DNA from: Rossellomorea marisflavi
Lineage (GTDB): Bacteria > Bacillota > Bacilli > Bacillales > Bacillaceae_B
Direction: 5' to 3'
Length of the DNA: 64,000 nt
Assembly (NCBI RefSeq): GCF_001274775.1
Contig: NZ_LGUE01000004.1
Span: 418,163 to 482,162 of the forward strand
Part shown: positions 15,443 through 22,989 of the stretch, piece by piece
How positions within the stretch are numbered: the first letter of the stretch is position 1
Layout of the letters: every line of letters begins with the position of its first letter
Made by a program: the position numbers and the translations under genes
The notes under the pieces: model-generated
What the model was told of the DNA's origin: nothing
The model's input: the letters and a program-made list of their open reading frames with translations, nothing else
Databases searched by the model: none

Positions 15443-15892
15443 ATGATCATCCTTCCCACCGGCGTCACCGGATTTTTCGATTCGCAGTCTGGGGAACCTC
15501 CCCTGACGGATCTATCCCTATTTCAAAAGCTTTGCTACAGCATCGCGGCTGAATCGGGTGGCCGGGTACTGACATTCGAATCCGCCGATGTTTCAACGAA
15601 TTTCGCCTATGCCCGGATCAAATGGAATGGGGATGAGCTCTTTGTGCTGTTCAATGAACATTACCCCTATCTTGCAATGGCCGATGCCATCGGGTTCGGT
15701 GGGATCTCCTTCGTCGACAGAGTGTTGTTAAAAGAAGCGTTTTCCCCGTACTACAGCGTGTTGGAGACTGGTGAACTGAACACACCCATCGAACCGCCGA
15801 TGATTCAACACCTCAATCGGGCGGAACGGGCGCAGGTTTCCTATTGGAAACCGAAGACTGTTGGGGAAATCGTGTTTCATTATTGGGATTAA
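15443..15892 (+). CDS. Conserved hypothetical protein downstream of the phased array
   Basis: 149 residues from an ATG after AAAGGAGCC. It is soluble, with no signal peptide or membrane helix. Notable segments are MIILPTGVTGFFDS at the start, LFVLFNEHYPYLAMAD (~74-89) and the aromatic C-terminus VSYWKPKTVGEIVFHYWD. I do not recognise a named family. It may share a transcript with the GNAT-pentapeptide gene 21 bp further on. The unusual repeat array upstream makes its regulation worth attention. Confidence 0.7.
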   Translation: MIILPTGVTGFFDSQSGEPPLTDLSLFQKLCYSIAAESGGRVLTFESADVSTNFAYARIKWNGDELFVLFNEHYPYLAMADAIGFGGISFVDRVLLKEAFSPYYSVLETGELNTPIEPPMIQHLNRAERAQVSYWKPKTVGEIVFHYWD

Positions 15893-15913
15893 TAGTAAAA
15901 GGAGTGAAGTCAA

Positions 15914-16834
15914 TTGATTACCATCCAAAAAGCCGAAAGGTCCGATGCCGAGAAGCTGACCGATATCATGAAAAGAACGTTTGATGAAGAAGCACGGAGA
16001 TGGCTGTCTGATGACTCTATCGTCGATTACAATATTCAGCCCCCTGGATATTCTTCGGTCGAGATGACGATCTATATGATCGAAGAATTGGTCTATTTCA
16101 AGATCATTGCACATGATGTAGTAGTGGGCGGGATAATTCTTACTATGACGGGGAGCTCCTTCGGCAGGATCGACCGCATATTTGTCGATCCCGACGTGCA
16201 GGCACAACACATCGGGTCAACGGTCATCCGTCTCATCGAAGAGGCATTCCCTGACGTGAGGACGTGGGATCTGGAGACGTCCAGCAGGCAAGTGAACAAC
16301 CATCATTTTTACGAAAAGATGGGATATCAAGCTGTATTTCAGACAGAAGATGAGTATAGCTATATTAAGAGAATCAAGCTCCAATCCCCCGCCGGGAACG
16401 TCGTGGAGCAGCAAGATCTATCCCTTACCCAATATGAGGACTGCAAGATGGAACACACGGACCACTATCAAGTCACATTACAGGGAAGTTCCTTCTGCAA
16501 CAGCAATTTGATGAATACCCACTTCAGCAATTGCAACCTCCGTGATTCTACCTTCAAGAATATCAATCTCACCCATGCCTCTTACGCTGACCTTAACTTT
16601 TCCTACAGCAGCATGAGGCTGGTCACGATGGGGGGCGTCCGTTTTATGGATACGAGTCTCGGAGAAAAGCAGGACCCTCTTTCGTTCGAACGCTGTGAAC
16701 TACAAGGTACGACCATCAAGAACAGCAATCTGAAAAACGTACAGATTACAGGCAGTGATATATCGGGAATGACCATAGACGGAATCTCGGTAGAAGAACT
16801 GCTCGACGTGTATAAGCGCCATTCTCTACTATAA
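15914..16834 (+). CDS. GNAT acetyltransferase fused to a pentapeptide-repeat domain
   Basis: 306 residues from a TTG start, nine bases after AAAGGAG. Residues ~1-155 are a GNAT domain: KAERSDAEKLTDIMKRTF at the start, motif A around IDRIFVDPDVQAQHIGSTVI, and NNHHFYEKMGYQAV at the end. Residues ~185-295 are a right-handed beta-helix of pentapeptide repeats (NLMNTHFSNCNLRDSTFKNI, then similar runs to SDISGMTI). GNAT enzymes move an acetyl group from acetyl-CoA to an amine, and pentapeptide domains often bind protein or mimic DNA. The fusion could present a substrate to the acetyltransferase. The substrate is unknown. Confidence 0.85.
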   Translation: MITIQKAERSDAEKLTDIMKRTFDEEARRWLSDDSIVDYNIQPPGYSSVEMTIYMIEELVYFKIIAHDVVVGGIILTMTGSSFGRIDRIFVDPDVQAQHIGSTVIRLIEEAFPDVRTWDLETSSRQVNNHHFYEKMGYQAVFQTEDEYSYIKRIKLQSPAGNVVEQQDLSLTQYEDCKMEHTDHYQVTLQGSSFCNSNLMNTHFSNCNLRDSTFKNINLTHASYADLNFSYSSMRLVTMGGVRFMDTSLGEKQDPLSFERCELQGTTIKNSNLKNVQITGSDISGMTIDGISVEELLDVYKRHSLL

Positions 16835-16896
16835 AAAAGACAGCCACTCCCCGTAAAAGGTTCCATTCCCTTTTGCAGTTGAGTAAAATGCATATC

Positions 16897-16937
16897 AAAA
16901 AAAAGAATAGCTCCATTCATATGAATGGAGCTATTCT
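16897..16937 (-). terminator. Perfect 34-bp palindrome acting as terminator
   Basis: AGAATAGCTCCATTCAT is followed directly by its exact complement (16904-16937). On the reverse strand it ends in eight T, so it terminates the gene at 16947. Confidence 0.85.
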
Positions 16938-16946
16938 ATAAATCGA

Positions 16947-17258
16947 TCAAGGTGCACTTCTGAGAAACTCATCGATGAATTCCATCATTAGACCGTAAAC
17001 AAGAATACCGAGCGGCAATCCATTGATCACTAAAACAATCATTCTCTTTGCTAAATGTTCTTTACTGAACATGGAAACGATACTCAGTGGTATGCCGAAC
17101 ACCGAAAGAAGGAAGGTAAGGAGTAATAACGGTCGTATAATGGGAACGACATGATCCCTGGTAATGGTCAGAATGAGGAACAGTGGCAGAAGAGTCACCA
17201 TAGCTAGTGCAATATAGGATGAGATTTGAGTGAACATCTTCAGATTATTCCTTTGCAT
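16947..17258 (-). CDS. Small integral membrane protein
   Basis: 103 residues from the ATG at 17258, about nine bases after GGGAG; the frame opens slightly earlier at 17267 without a better site. Three membrane helices are clear: ISSYIALAMVTLLPLFLILTI, PLLLLTFLLSVFGIPLSIVSMF and MIVLVINGLPLGILVYGLMM. It has no recognised family. A perfect palindromic terminator follows directly. Confidence 0.65.
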   Translation of the reverse strand: MQRNNLKMFTQISSYIALAMVTLLPLFLILTITRDHVVPIIRPLLLLTFLLSVFGIPLSIVSMFSKEHLAKRMIVLVINGLPLGILVYGLMMEFIDEFLRSAP

Positions 17259-17317
17259 GTAGCACACTCCCTAGCTTAAACGATGGCCTCCGTGTTACAT
17301 CCCAGGCTGTCTTTTCC

Positions 17318-17662
17318 CTACTCAAACGAATGCGTCGTCGCCGTAATCTTCCCGGACGGGTCCACACTGTACTGGGCCACGGCGTTGGTGGCGACGGTCT
17401 TATTGGTGAGGCCGTCTTTGTAGTTGAACGACACTTCCCATGCTTTCGAGGAGCTGCTGAAGACAGTGTCGTTCGAGAGGAGTTCGAGGTCGTTGATGTT
17501 GATCGGCTCACTGGCGGTTTCATTATAGATGTGAAGGTCCTGTTCCAGTTGGACGATGGCAATGAATTCGGCGTCCGTACTGTCGATGGCCTCGGCTTCA
17601 TTGTTCCCACACCCCATCAGGAACAGGATAGCACCGACAATCAAGAATGAACATTTTTTCAT
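17318..17662 (-). CDS. Small putative lipoprotein
   Basis: 114 residues with signal peptide MKKCSFLIVGAILFLMGC (lipobox LMGC). A Glu/Asp-rich segment follows, then a small beta-rich domain (AWEVSFNYKDGLTNKTVATNAVAQYSVDPSGKITATTH). The terminal part resembles small extracytoplasmic PepSY- or cystatin-like folds only in its strand pattern, and no family can be named. It lies 15 bp downstream of the permease pair on the same strand, so it may be co-transcribed with them. Confidence 0.7.
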   Translation of the reverse strand: MKKCSFLIVGAILFLMGCGNNEAEAIDSTDAEFIAIVQLEQDLHIYNETASEPININDLELLSNDTVFSSSSKAWEVSFNYKDGLTNKTVATNAVAQYSVDPSGKITATTHSFE

Positions 17663-17677
17663 ACAACACTTCCCCCT

Positions 17678-18685
17678 TTAACCAATTTTTCGATCTATCC
17701 GTTCAAAATCTTCTTTTCCGTTCAAGCGGGTATCTTCTGCAATGGGAGCCTCTCTCCTTTTCACCCCTACTCCCCCATACGCCTCCTGATATCCTTCCAC
17801 CATGAGCTTGAGGGCGATGATGGCGAGCGTCAGAAATAGGATCGGTACGAAAGGAATCCATGTATAGGTAGTAAATAGATACTTAAAATCTTTTCCAATG
17901 AGGCCCGACCACTCGTTTGAGAGGGAGGCAATGACGACATTTCCGAATATGTCCTCTTTCGGTGCCCCTCCTCCAAAGAAGATGCCGAGGATACCGAGGT
18001 GGGAAAGGAGGATCAGCACTTGGATCGCTTCCCTCAAAAAGAGGACGACGAACCGCGGCTTCAGGAACGGAAGAAGATGCTTCCGCAGGATGTGGCGCCG
18101 ATTCCCGCCGAGAACTTGGACGCTTTCCATGAACTCCTGCTTCATGATGTCCTTCACTTCGTTGGACACGATGAGGGTGGAAATCGGGACGGCGGCCAGG
18201 GTGAGGACGGCGAGTTCGATCATCACCCGTGCGCTGAAGGAATAGCTGAACTCTCCACCCACGAGGCCGTCCCCAAACAGCACCCAATACAGCATCATGA
18301 AGGCAAGGAGTGTGATGGGATAATAATAAAAGGTTTGCAGGAACGGACGGATCCACGCGGTGAACTTCGGAACATACAGGGTCATCACAGTCCCGATGAC
18401 GGCAGACAGGACAAAACGCAGAAACGCCACAAGGAAAGCGATGCCCAGGGTGAATTTCGCCCCGACCACCATCACGAGGAACATGCTTTGCCCCAGGGCG
18501 TTGGTGCCGAACGGGAGGTGGTCCATCGGTCCATAGGGCGGTTTGATCGCCCCTTCCGCTCCGAACTTCAACGGAACGACAGGGATGGCATCACCGTACA
18601 CCCACCCGTAAACGAGGCTCCCTCCCAGTATGAGGCCAATGAACGAAAAGCCGATCACAAACGAGAGATTTTTGAATGCCTTCAC
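17678..18685 (-). CDS. Oligopeptide/dipeptide-type ABC transporter permease (OppC/DppC-like)
   Basis: 335 residues from a GTG at 18685, following GGAGGTGA; the start overlaps the stop of the upstream permease by GTGA. The first membrane helix is followed by the extracytoplasmic HLPFGTNALGQSMFLVMVVGAKFTLGIAF that is diagnostic of OppC-type subunits. The EAA loop is EFMESVQVLGGNRRHILRKHLLPFL. It pairs with the OppB-like protein upstream. No substrate-binding protein or ATPase gene is adjacent, so it must rely on parts encoded elsewhere. The substrate is unknown (peptides, nickel or opines are all possible in this family). Confidence 0.85.
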   Translation of the reverse strand: MKAFKNLSFVIGFSFIGLILGGSLVYGWVYGDAIPVVPLKFGAEGAIKPPYGPMDHLPFGTNALGQSMFLVMVVGAKFTLGIAFLVAFLRFVLSAVIGTVMTLYVPKFTAWIRPFLQTFYYYPITLLAFMMLYWVLFGDGLVGGEFSYSFSARVMIELAVLTLAAVPISTLIVSNEVKDIMKQEFMESVQVLGGNRRHILRKHLLPFLKPRFVVLFLREAIQVLILLSHLGILGIFFGGGAPKEDIFGNVVIASLSNEWSGLIGKDFKYLFTTYTWIPFVPILFLTLAIIALKLMVEGYQEAYGGVGVKRREAPIAEDTRLNGKEDFERIDRKIG

Positions 18686-19539
18686 CCCTCTTCACCTCCG
18701 ACGATGCTTGATTTCAGCTTATTCATCCCCTGCTCAAAGAGAAGGATCGGAACGGCGAGGAGGAGGATGCTCACGGTGGCGATTTCCGGGGTCGGATGAT
18801 GATAGACGAACCAGGTAATGCCCCTCGTATTGAAGATGATCTCCAGCATGATGAGGTTTGAGAGCATGAACGCCAAGATCATCTTGGAATGATAGAGGAG
18901 ACCCATCAGCCCATTGCGGAACACATGGACGAATAGCACACGAAAATTCGTCAGCCCCTTCCCCCTCGCAAGCTCCACGTAGGGCTTCCGCAGCTCTTCA
19001 TCGAAAATAATCGTCAGCGTCCGGTACAGGAAGACGGTCGGAAGGATGGTATAGGTGATGAGGGGCAGGATGAACGGACGTTCATAGGCGCCGACGACAT
19101 CAAAGAACAGAATCCCCGTCTGCTTGAACAGGAAAATGATGAACAGCTGCGCCATGGCGATGACGAACAGGTCGGGCACCGCCTCCAGGATGGTGGACAG
19201 CTTCATGAGTGCCGTGCGTTTTTTCACAGATAATTGGAACGTGATCATGATGAGGAAGACCGCGATGACAAGGGCCAAGATGAAGCCCAAGAAAAGGATG
19301 GAGAGCGAATAGCCGTAGAACTCAAAGACGTATGGAAACAACGGGTATTTGCTACCGATATTGTAGTCACCCGTGGAATACGTGATGGAACCTGGTTGAA
19401 CCAGTGAAACGACCAACCCCTTGAGGCTGCTCCAATAGGTGGAGAGACTAAGATCGATGCCTCCCTGGAAGAGCGTGATGAAGGCGCCGAGAAGGATAAT
19501 GGAAATAAGAATGATGGCTGTTTTGGTGAGGAATCGGAT
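18682..19539 (-). CDS. Oligopeptide/dipeptide-type ABC transporter permease (OppB/DppB-like), non-standard start
   Basis: The frame encodes a full OppB-type subunit of about 286 residues. The EAA loop is KPYVELARGKGLTNFRVLFVHVFRNGL, and it overlaps the OppC-like gene by four bases. The first membrane helix (KTAIILISIILLGAFITLF) lies upstream of the only conventional start, a TTG at 19416. Between it and the in-frame stop there is no ATG, GTG or TTG. The best start is an ATC at 19537-19539, five bases after GGGGGTG, giving IRFLTKTAIILIS. So either an AUC start codon is used, or the 5' end carries a frameshift (a GTG in another frame directly follows AAGGGG). The exact start is uncertain; the permease call is firm. 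Confidence 0.75.
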   Translation of the reverse strand: MRFLTKTAIILISIILLGAFITLFQGGIDLSLSTYWSSLKGLVVSLVQPGSITYSTGDYNIGSKYPLFPYVFEFYGYSLSILFLGFILALVIAVFLIMITFQLSVKKRTALMKLSTILEAVPDLFVIAMAQLFIIFLFKQTGILFFDVVGAYERPFILPLITYTILPTVFLYRTLTIIFDEELRKPYVELARGKGLTNFRVLFVHVFRNGLMGLLYHSKMILAFMLSNLIMLEIIFNTRGITWFVYHHPTPEIATVSILLLAVPILLFEQGMNKLKSSIVGGEEG

Positions 19540-19593
19540 GCAGACACCCCCTTTTTCTTCTTATTTTAACATAAAATACCATAAATGATTGTA

Positions 19594-19872
19594 CTAAAAA
19601 AAGAAAAAGGACAAAATAAGAATGATAACCCCCACGATAAACAGCCCATATAGGAACGAGAGCGTTTTGAAAAGGACGACAAAGTATGTAGCAGGTGCGA
19701 GCTTTCTTGAGATGAACAATAGAAAATCCATGATCCAATGAACAGGAAGGATTTCCAACGTGGGGTGATGAAATTCATCATCCTCTTGATACGTCTTGAA
19801 GACGATATGAAATGCGTTCCCGGCAACATAAAGTAATAGGACCATGACAACTACTGCAAGTATCTTTTCCAA
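19594..19872 (-). CDS. Small integral membrane protein
   Basis: 92 residues from a TTG start eight bases after GGGGAG. The N-terminal helix is LAVVVMVLLLYVAGNAFHIVF, a second lies around WIMDFLLFIS, and the C-terminus is strongly hydrophobic (FLYGLFIVGVIILILSFFFF). The polar loop KTYQEDDEFHHPTLEI lies between the first two. A second open frame on the same strand overlaps it almost completely but lacks a hydrophobic pattern that fits. It is upstream of the permease genes and might be co-transcribed. Confidence 0.55.
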   Translation of the reverse strand: MEKILAVVVMVLLLYVAGNAFHIVFKTYQEDDEFHHPTLEILPVHWIMDFLLFISRKLAPATYFVVLFKTLSFLYGLFIVGVIILILSFFFF

Positions 19873-20062
19873 TTATTTCTCCCCACAATCGTAATGAACT
19901 TAATGAGAAAACTAGCTGGTCCACACTGTCTTTTTTCTCCTATCCATGTCTACTATCTAGTTCCAAGTATACTATCTTTCCAACACCTAGCATTCTCGTT
20001 TTGGAGTAAAAAGGATTTAACATCTTCAAACCAGAATAGTACTAGTATTGGAGGGATATCCC

Positions 20063-20479
20063 ATGAGTGAAAAACTGATCCGCATCGGCACCATCTATCT
20101 ACCTGTTACAGACATAAACCGTTCTGCAAAATGGTACGTCCGCCATCTTGGCGCGAAGCTGAATTACCAAGATGACGACAAAGCCATCCTCGACCTCGCC
20201 AACCAAAGCATCTTCCTCGTGAAATCCGGTGAAGGCGAGAGCGCGAACTTCACGGATCACCGCGGAAATGAGCGCTTTTCCGTCACATTCGAGGTGGACG
20301 GATTGGTGGAACTCGAAGCCCTGCACGGGGATTTCATCTCCCTCGGGATGGAGGTCGGGGCCATCGAAGACCGCGGCCATGCAGGGCGGAACTTCGTTTT
20401 CTACGATCCGGACGGCAATGCGTTCGATGTATGGAGCGAGCTTAGTCCGTCATTCCGGCACCTTGCCCATAAGGAATAA
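20063..20479 (+). CDS. VOC-superfamily (glyoxalase-fold) protein
   Basis: 138 residues; the start is the ATG at 20063 after TTGGAGGGATATCCC. It is a single glyoxalase/bleomycin-resistance module pair: IRIGTIYLPVTDINRSAKWYV at the start and RNFVFYDPDGNAFDVWSE near the end, with the metal-ligand Glu in the last motif. VOC proteins are metal-dependent lyases, dioxygenases or binding proteins. Neither substrate nor partner is indicated by the surroundings. Confidence 0.8.
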   Translation: MSEKLIRIGTIYLPVTDINRSAKWYVRHLGAKLNYQDDDKAILDLANQSIFLVKSGEGESANFTDHRGNERFSVTFEVDGLVELEALHGDFISLGMEVGAIEDRGHAGRNFVFYDPDGNAFDVWSELSPSFRHLAHKE

Positions 20480-20486
20480 CGGCAAA

Positions 20487-20518
20487 AGAGCTACCCACAC
20501 AACACGCTGGGTAGCTCT
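20487..20518. terminator. Bidirectional terminator
   Basis: AGAGCTACCCA / TGGGTAGCTCT between the convergent VOC and LysE genes. Confidence 0.8.
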
Positions 20519-20524
20519 CTTCTT

Positions 20525-21148
20525 TCATATACCGGTTTTGATTCCGAATCCGACGAGGAGGAGCCCCGCTACTCTTTGGAACATTTGTTGGTGTTTTTTA
20601 TCATTCAACCACTTCTTCGCATAGTCCACTACATACACCAGGATCAGGAACCAGGCGGCTGCCAGTCCTGTCAGGATCGAGGCCAGGATGATCAACTGCT
20701 GGTTGACATGACCGTTCAGGTTGATGAACTGGGGCATGATGGTGATATACACGATGACGGTCTTTGGATTGAGCACATTGCTGAGCATGGCCTGCATGAA
20801 CGACTTTTTATGATAGCGGCGGTCAATGGGTACGTCTGCGGAGCGTTCCATTTGATCCACGGCAAGGATCTGTTTCGTGATCAGGCTTTTGATCCCGAGA
20901 TAGATCAAGTAGGCAGCACCGAGGTATTTAATCGTGGTAAACAAAACCACGGATTTGGCAATCACGACGGATAATCCTAAAACAGCAATGCCCGTCCAGA
21001 ACGAAAGGCCCGAGAGCATGCCAAGAACCGTAAAGCGTCCTGCTTTCGGTCCGTAACTCAAGGTGTTCTTCATGAGAAGCATGGTATCTGCGCCGGGAAT
21101 GACGACCATGAGCGTAGCGACAGGTATGTAAGCAAGCAAGTTGTCCAT
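20525..21148 (-). CDS. LysE/RhtB-family amino-acid exporter
   Basis: 207 residues with six membrane helices, the standard size. The family signature is at the N-terminus (MVVIPGADTMLLMKNTLSYGPKAG, corresponding to the PGPxxxxV motif with the second Pro changed to Ala). LGAAYLIYLGIKSL (~75-88) and the mid-protein SNVLNPKTVIVYI are also typical. It exports amino acids or homoserine-lactone-like compounds by proton exchange. It is divergent from a TrmB-like regulator, with a perfect 11-2-11 palindrome between them. Confidence 0.87.
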   Translation of the reverse strand: MDNLLAYIPVATLMVVIPGADTMLLMKNTLSYGPKAGRFTVLGMLSGLSFWTGIAVLGLSVVIAKSVVLFTTIKYLGAAYLIYLGIKSLITKQILAVDQMERSADVPIDRRYHKKSFMQAMLSNVLNPKTVIVYITIMPQFINLNGHVNQQLIILASILTGLAAAWFLILVYVVDYAKKWLNDKKHQQMFQRVAGLLLVGFGIKTGI

Positions 21149-21170
21149 GTGTCCTCTCCTAACATGATAA

Positions 21171-21194
21171 TAGTAGTTACTACAGTAACTACTA
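21171..21194. promoter_or_regulatory. Palindromic operator between lysE and trmB-like genes
   Basis: TAGTAGTTACT-AC-AGTAACTACTA is a perfect 11-2-11 inverted repeat in the 127-bp divergent gap, about 25 bp upstream of the exporter start. It is the best candidate binding site for the TrmB-like protein. Confidence 0.65.
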
Positions 21195-21275
21195 AAAAGG
21201 ATACCAGAATCGATTAGAAATAATCAATCTATTTTGATACACTAACAGAAATAAACCCATGCACACGGAGGATCT

Positions 21276-22103
21276 ATGAGCGAAACCCTTTTAAAGACAC
21301 TGACCAAGCTGCATTTTACCGAATACGAAGCCAAAGCCTATCTGGCCCTCCTGGAAGAATCCCCACTCACGGGCTATGCCGTAGCGAAAAAATCCGGCGT
21401 ACCTCGATCAAGGATCTATGAGACCTTGGATCACCTCGCTGGAAGGGGAGATATCCTCGTCAGTCCGGGCACCACCCCTCAGTACACCCCGATCCCGGCA
21501 AAAGAGCTCATCAAGAATCGGCGCAGGGAAGCGAATGACCACTTCAAGCTGGCTGAGAAATCACTTGCGGAATTTGAACAGTCTTCCCATGATCGTGATA
21601 ACATCTGGAACATCACCGGTCGGAACGAAATCATCGACAAGGTGAAGAACTGCATCGCCACCGCACAGACGAGGATTCTTCTTGAAGTCATGGAAGAGGA
21701 ATATGAGGAAGTGGAAGAGGAGCTGAGACAAGCAACCCTTCGCGGCGTCAACGTCACCATCATCGCCTATGGGGACATCTCATCCGACTTTGCCCACGTC
21801 CACCTCCACTACATGGGCTCTGCCATCAAGGAGGAATACGGCGGCAACTGGATCGTCATCAGCGCCGACGACGTGGAAGTGGTGGCAGGCATCGTCTCCC
21901 TCGGAACCGACAGCCGCGCAGCCTGGACAAGACACGTCGGATTGGTCATGCCCATCACGGAAGTCATGATCCACGACCTCTATCTCATGGAAATCATGAA
22001 GGAACACCGGGATGAGCTGGAGAAAACGTTTGGAAAGAACCTCGTGAATCTCAGACGGAAATTTTCGATCCATCCTGATTTTAAGAAGCATTATTTAAAG
22101 TGA
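21276..22103 (+). CDS. TrmB-family transcriptional regulator
   Basis: 275 residues. The N-terminal winged helix is TrmB-type: LHFTEYEAKAYLALLEESPLTGYAVAKKSGVPRSRIYETLDHL. A short coiled coil (~80-105) is followed by the phospholipase-D-like regulatory domain (RILLEVMEEEYEEVEEELRQATLRGVNVTIIAYG). TrmB proteins regulate transport genes in response to small molecules; in archaea these are sugars. Here the divergent target is an amino-acid exporter, so the ligand is more likely amino-acid-related (inference). It starts with an ATG after GGAGG. Confidence 0.88.
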   Translation: MSETLLKTLTKLHFTEYEAKAYLALLEESPLTGYAVAKKSGVPRSRIYETLDHLAGRGDILVSPGTTPQYTPIPAKELIKNRRREANDHFKLAEKSLAEFEQSSHDRDNIWNITGRNEIIDKVKNCIATAQTRILLEVMEEEYEEVEEELRQATLRGVNVTIIAYGDISSDFAHVHLHYMGSAIKEEYGGNWIVISADDVEVVAGIVSLGTDSRAAWTRHVGLVMPITEVMIHDLYLMEIMKEHRDELEKTFGKNLVNLRRKFSIHPDFKKHYLK

Positions 22104-22158
22104 GATCATACTAGATCATTGAGTAGCCGATTGTCATTCCACTAAAGGAGGTTTCACA

Positions 22159-22944
22159 TTGGATACAACCAAACAAAACAGCAGCGCTTGGGACATGAAA
22201 GTCGAAGAAGGGGCGAGGTACACTCTCCCTGTCAGCAGTGAAGAAATCGAGAAAAGCAAAGCCGGTGAGTGGGCCATCACGGTCACCACTGAAAAATCGG
22301 TACCGAGACACTGGTTCCCCGAATCCATTAAGGGATTACGAATCCTTTGTCTCGCATCCGGTGGTGGCCAGCAAGCGCCGATTTTGGCGGCAGCTGGAGC
22401 AGACGTGACGGTTACGGATCTTTCAAAGAAGCAGCTGGAACAAGACAAAAAGGTAGCAAAACGCGATGGCCTTTCCTTGACCACCGTACAAGGGGATATG
22501 TCAGACCTGAGTGCCTTTGACGACGGCACCTTTGACATGGTCGTGAACCCCGTTTCCAACCTGTTTGTCAAAGACGTCCACGTCGTGTGGCAGGAAATCG
22601 CCCGAGTGACAAAAGACAAAGGAATCTTAATCGCCGGCTTCACGAATCCATTACTATGGATCTTCGACGATACCCAAGAACGGAAGGGTATCCTTGACGT
22701 GAGACACCCCATCCCTTCCTCCACACTGGATCATTTACCTAAGGATGAGGTGGAGAGCTACACCCAATCCAATCAAACCATCGAGTATGCCCATACATTG
22801 GAACAACAAATCCAAGGACAAATCGCGGCAGGATTCGTGGTGACAGGATTTTATGAAGATGATTTCGGTGGCACCCGGATCCTCGATCAATATATCAAAA
22901 CGTTTATCGGTACCAGGGCAGTCAAAATGAAGATTGAATCCTAA
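22159..22944 (+). CDS. Class I SAM-dependent methyltransferase
   Basis: 261 residues from a TTG seven bases after AAAGGAGG. The AdoMet-binding motif I is ILCLASGGGQQAPILAAAGA (~70-89), followed by the acidic VTVTDLSKKQLEQD (motif II), GDMSDLSAFDDGTFDMVVNP (motif III/IV) and a C-terminal substrate cap. The fold is that of UbiE/COQ5-like small-molecule methyltransferases. The substrate is unknown. It follows the TrmB gene by 55 bp on the same strand and may share its transcript. Confidence 0.85.
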   Translation: MDTTKQNSSAWDMKVEEGARYTLPVSSEEIEKSKAGEWAITVTTEKSVPRHWFPESIKGLRILCLASGGGQQAPILAAAGADVTVTDLSKKQLEQDKKVAKRDGLSLTTVQGDMSDLSAFDDGTFDMVVNPVSNLFVKDVHVVWQEIARVTKDKGILIAGFTNPLLWIFDDTQERKGILDVRHPIPSSTLDHLPKDEVESYTQSNQTIEYAHTLEQQIQGQIAAGFVVTGFYEDDFGGTRILDQYIKTFIGTRAVKMKIES

Positions 22945-22949
22945 AGGAA

Positions 22950-22983
22950 AAAGGCGATGCCTCCACTCGGAAGCATCGCCTTT
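22950..22983. terminator. Bidirectional terminator
   Basis: AAAGGCGATGC / GCATCGCCTTT between the methyltransferase and the convergent histidine kinase. Confidence 0.85.
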
Positions 22984-22989
22984 CCCATT

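Noticed and set aside
16904..16937. Insertion-sequence end or operator
   Set aside because: A perfect palindrome, but followed on the reverse strand by eight T after a gene end; best read as a terminator.
19245..19547. Alternative frame over the OppB 5' end starting at GTG
   Set aside because: Its product is Ser/Pro/Arg-rich and does not resemble any membrane permease; kept only as evidence for a possible frameshift.
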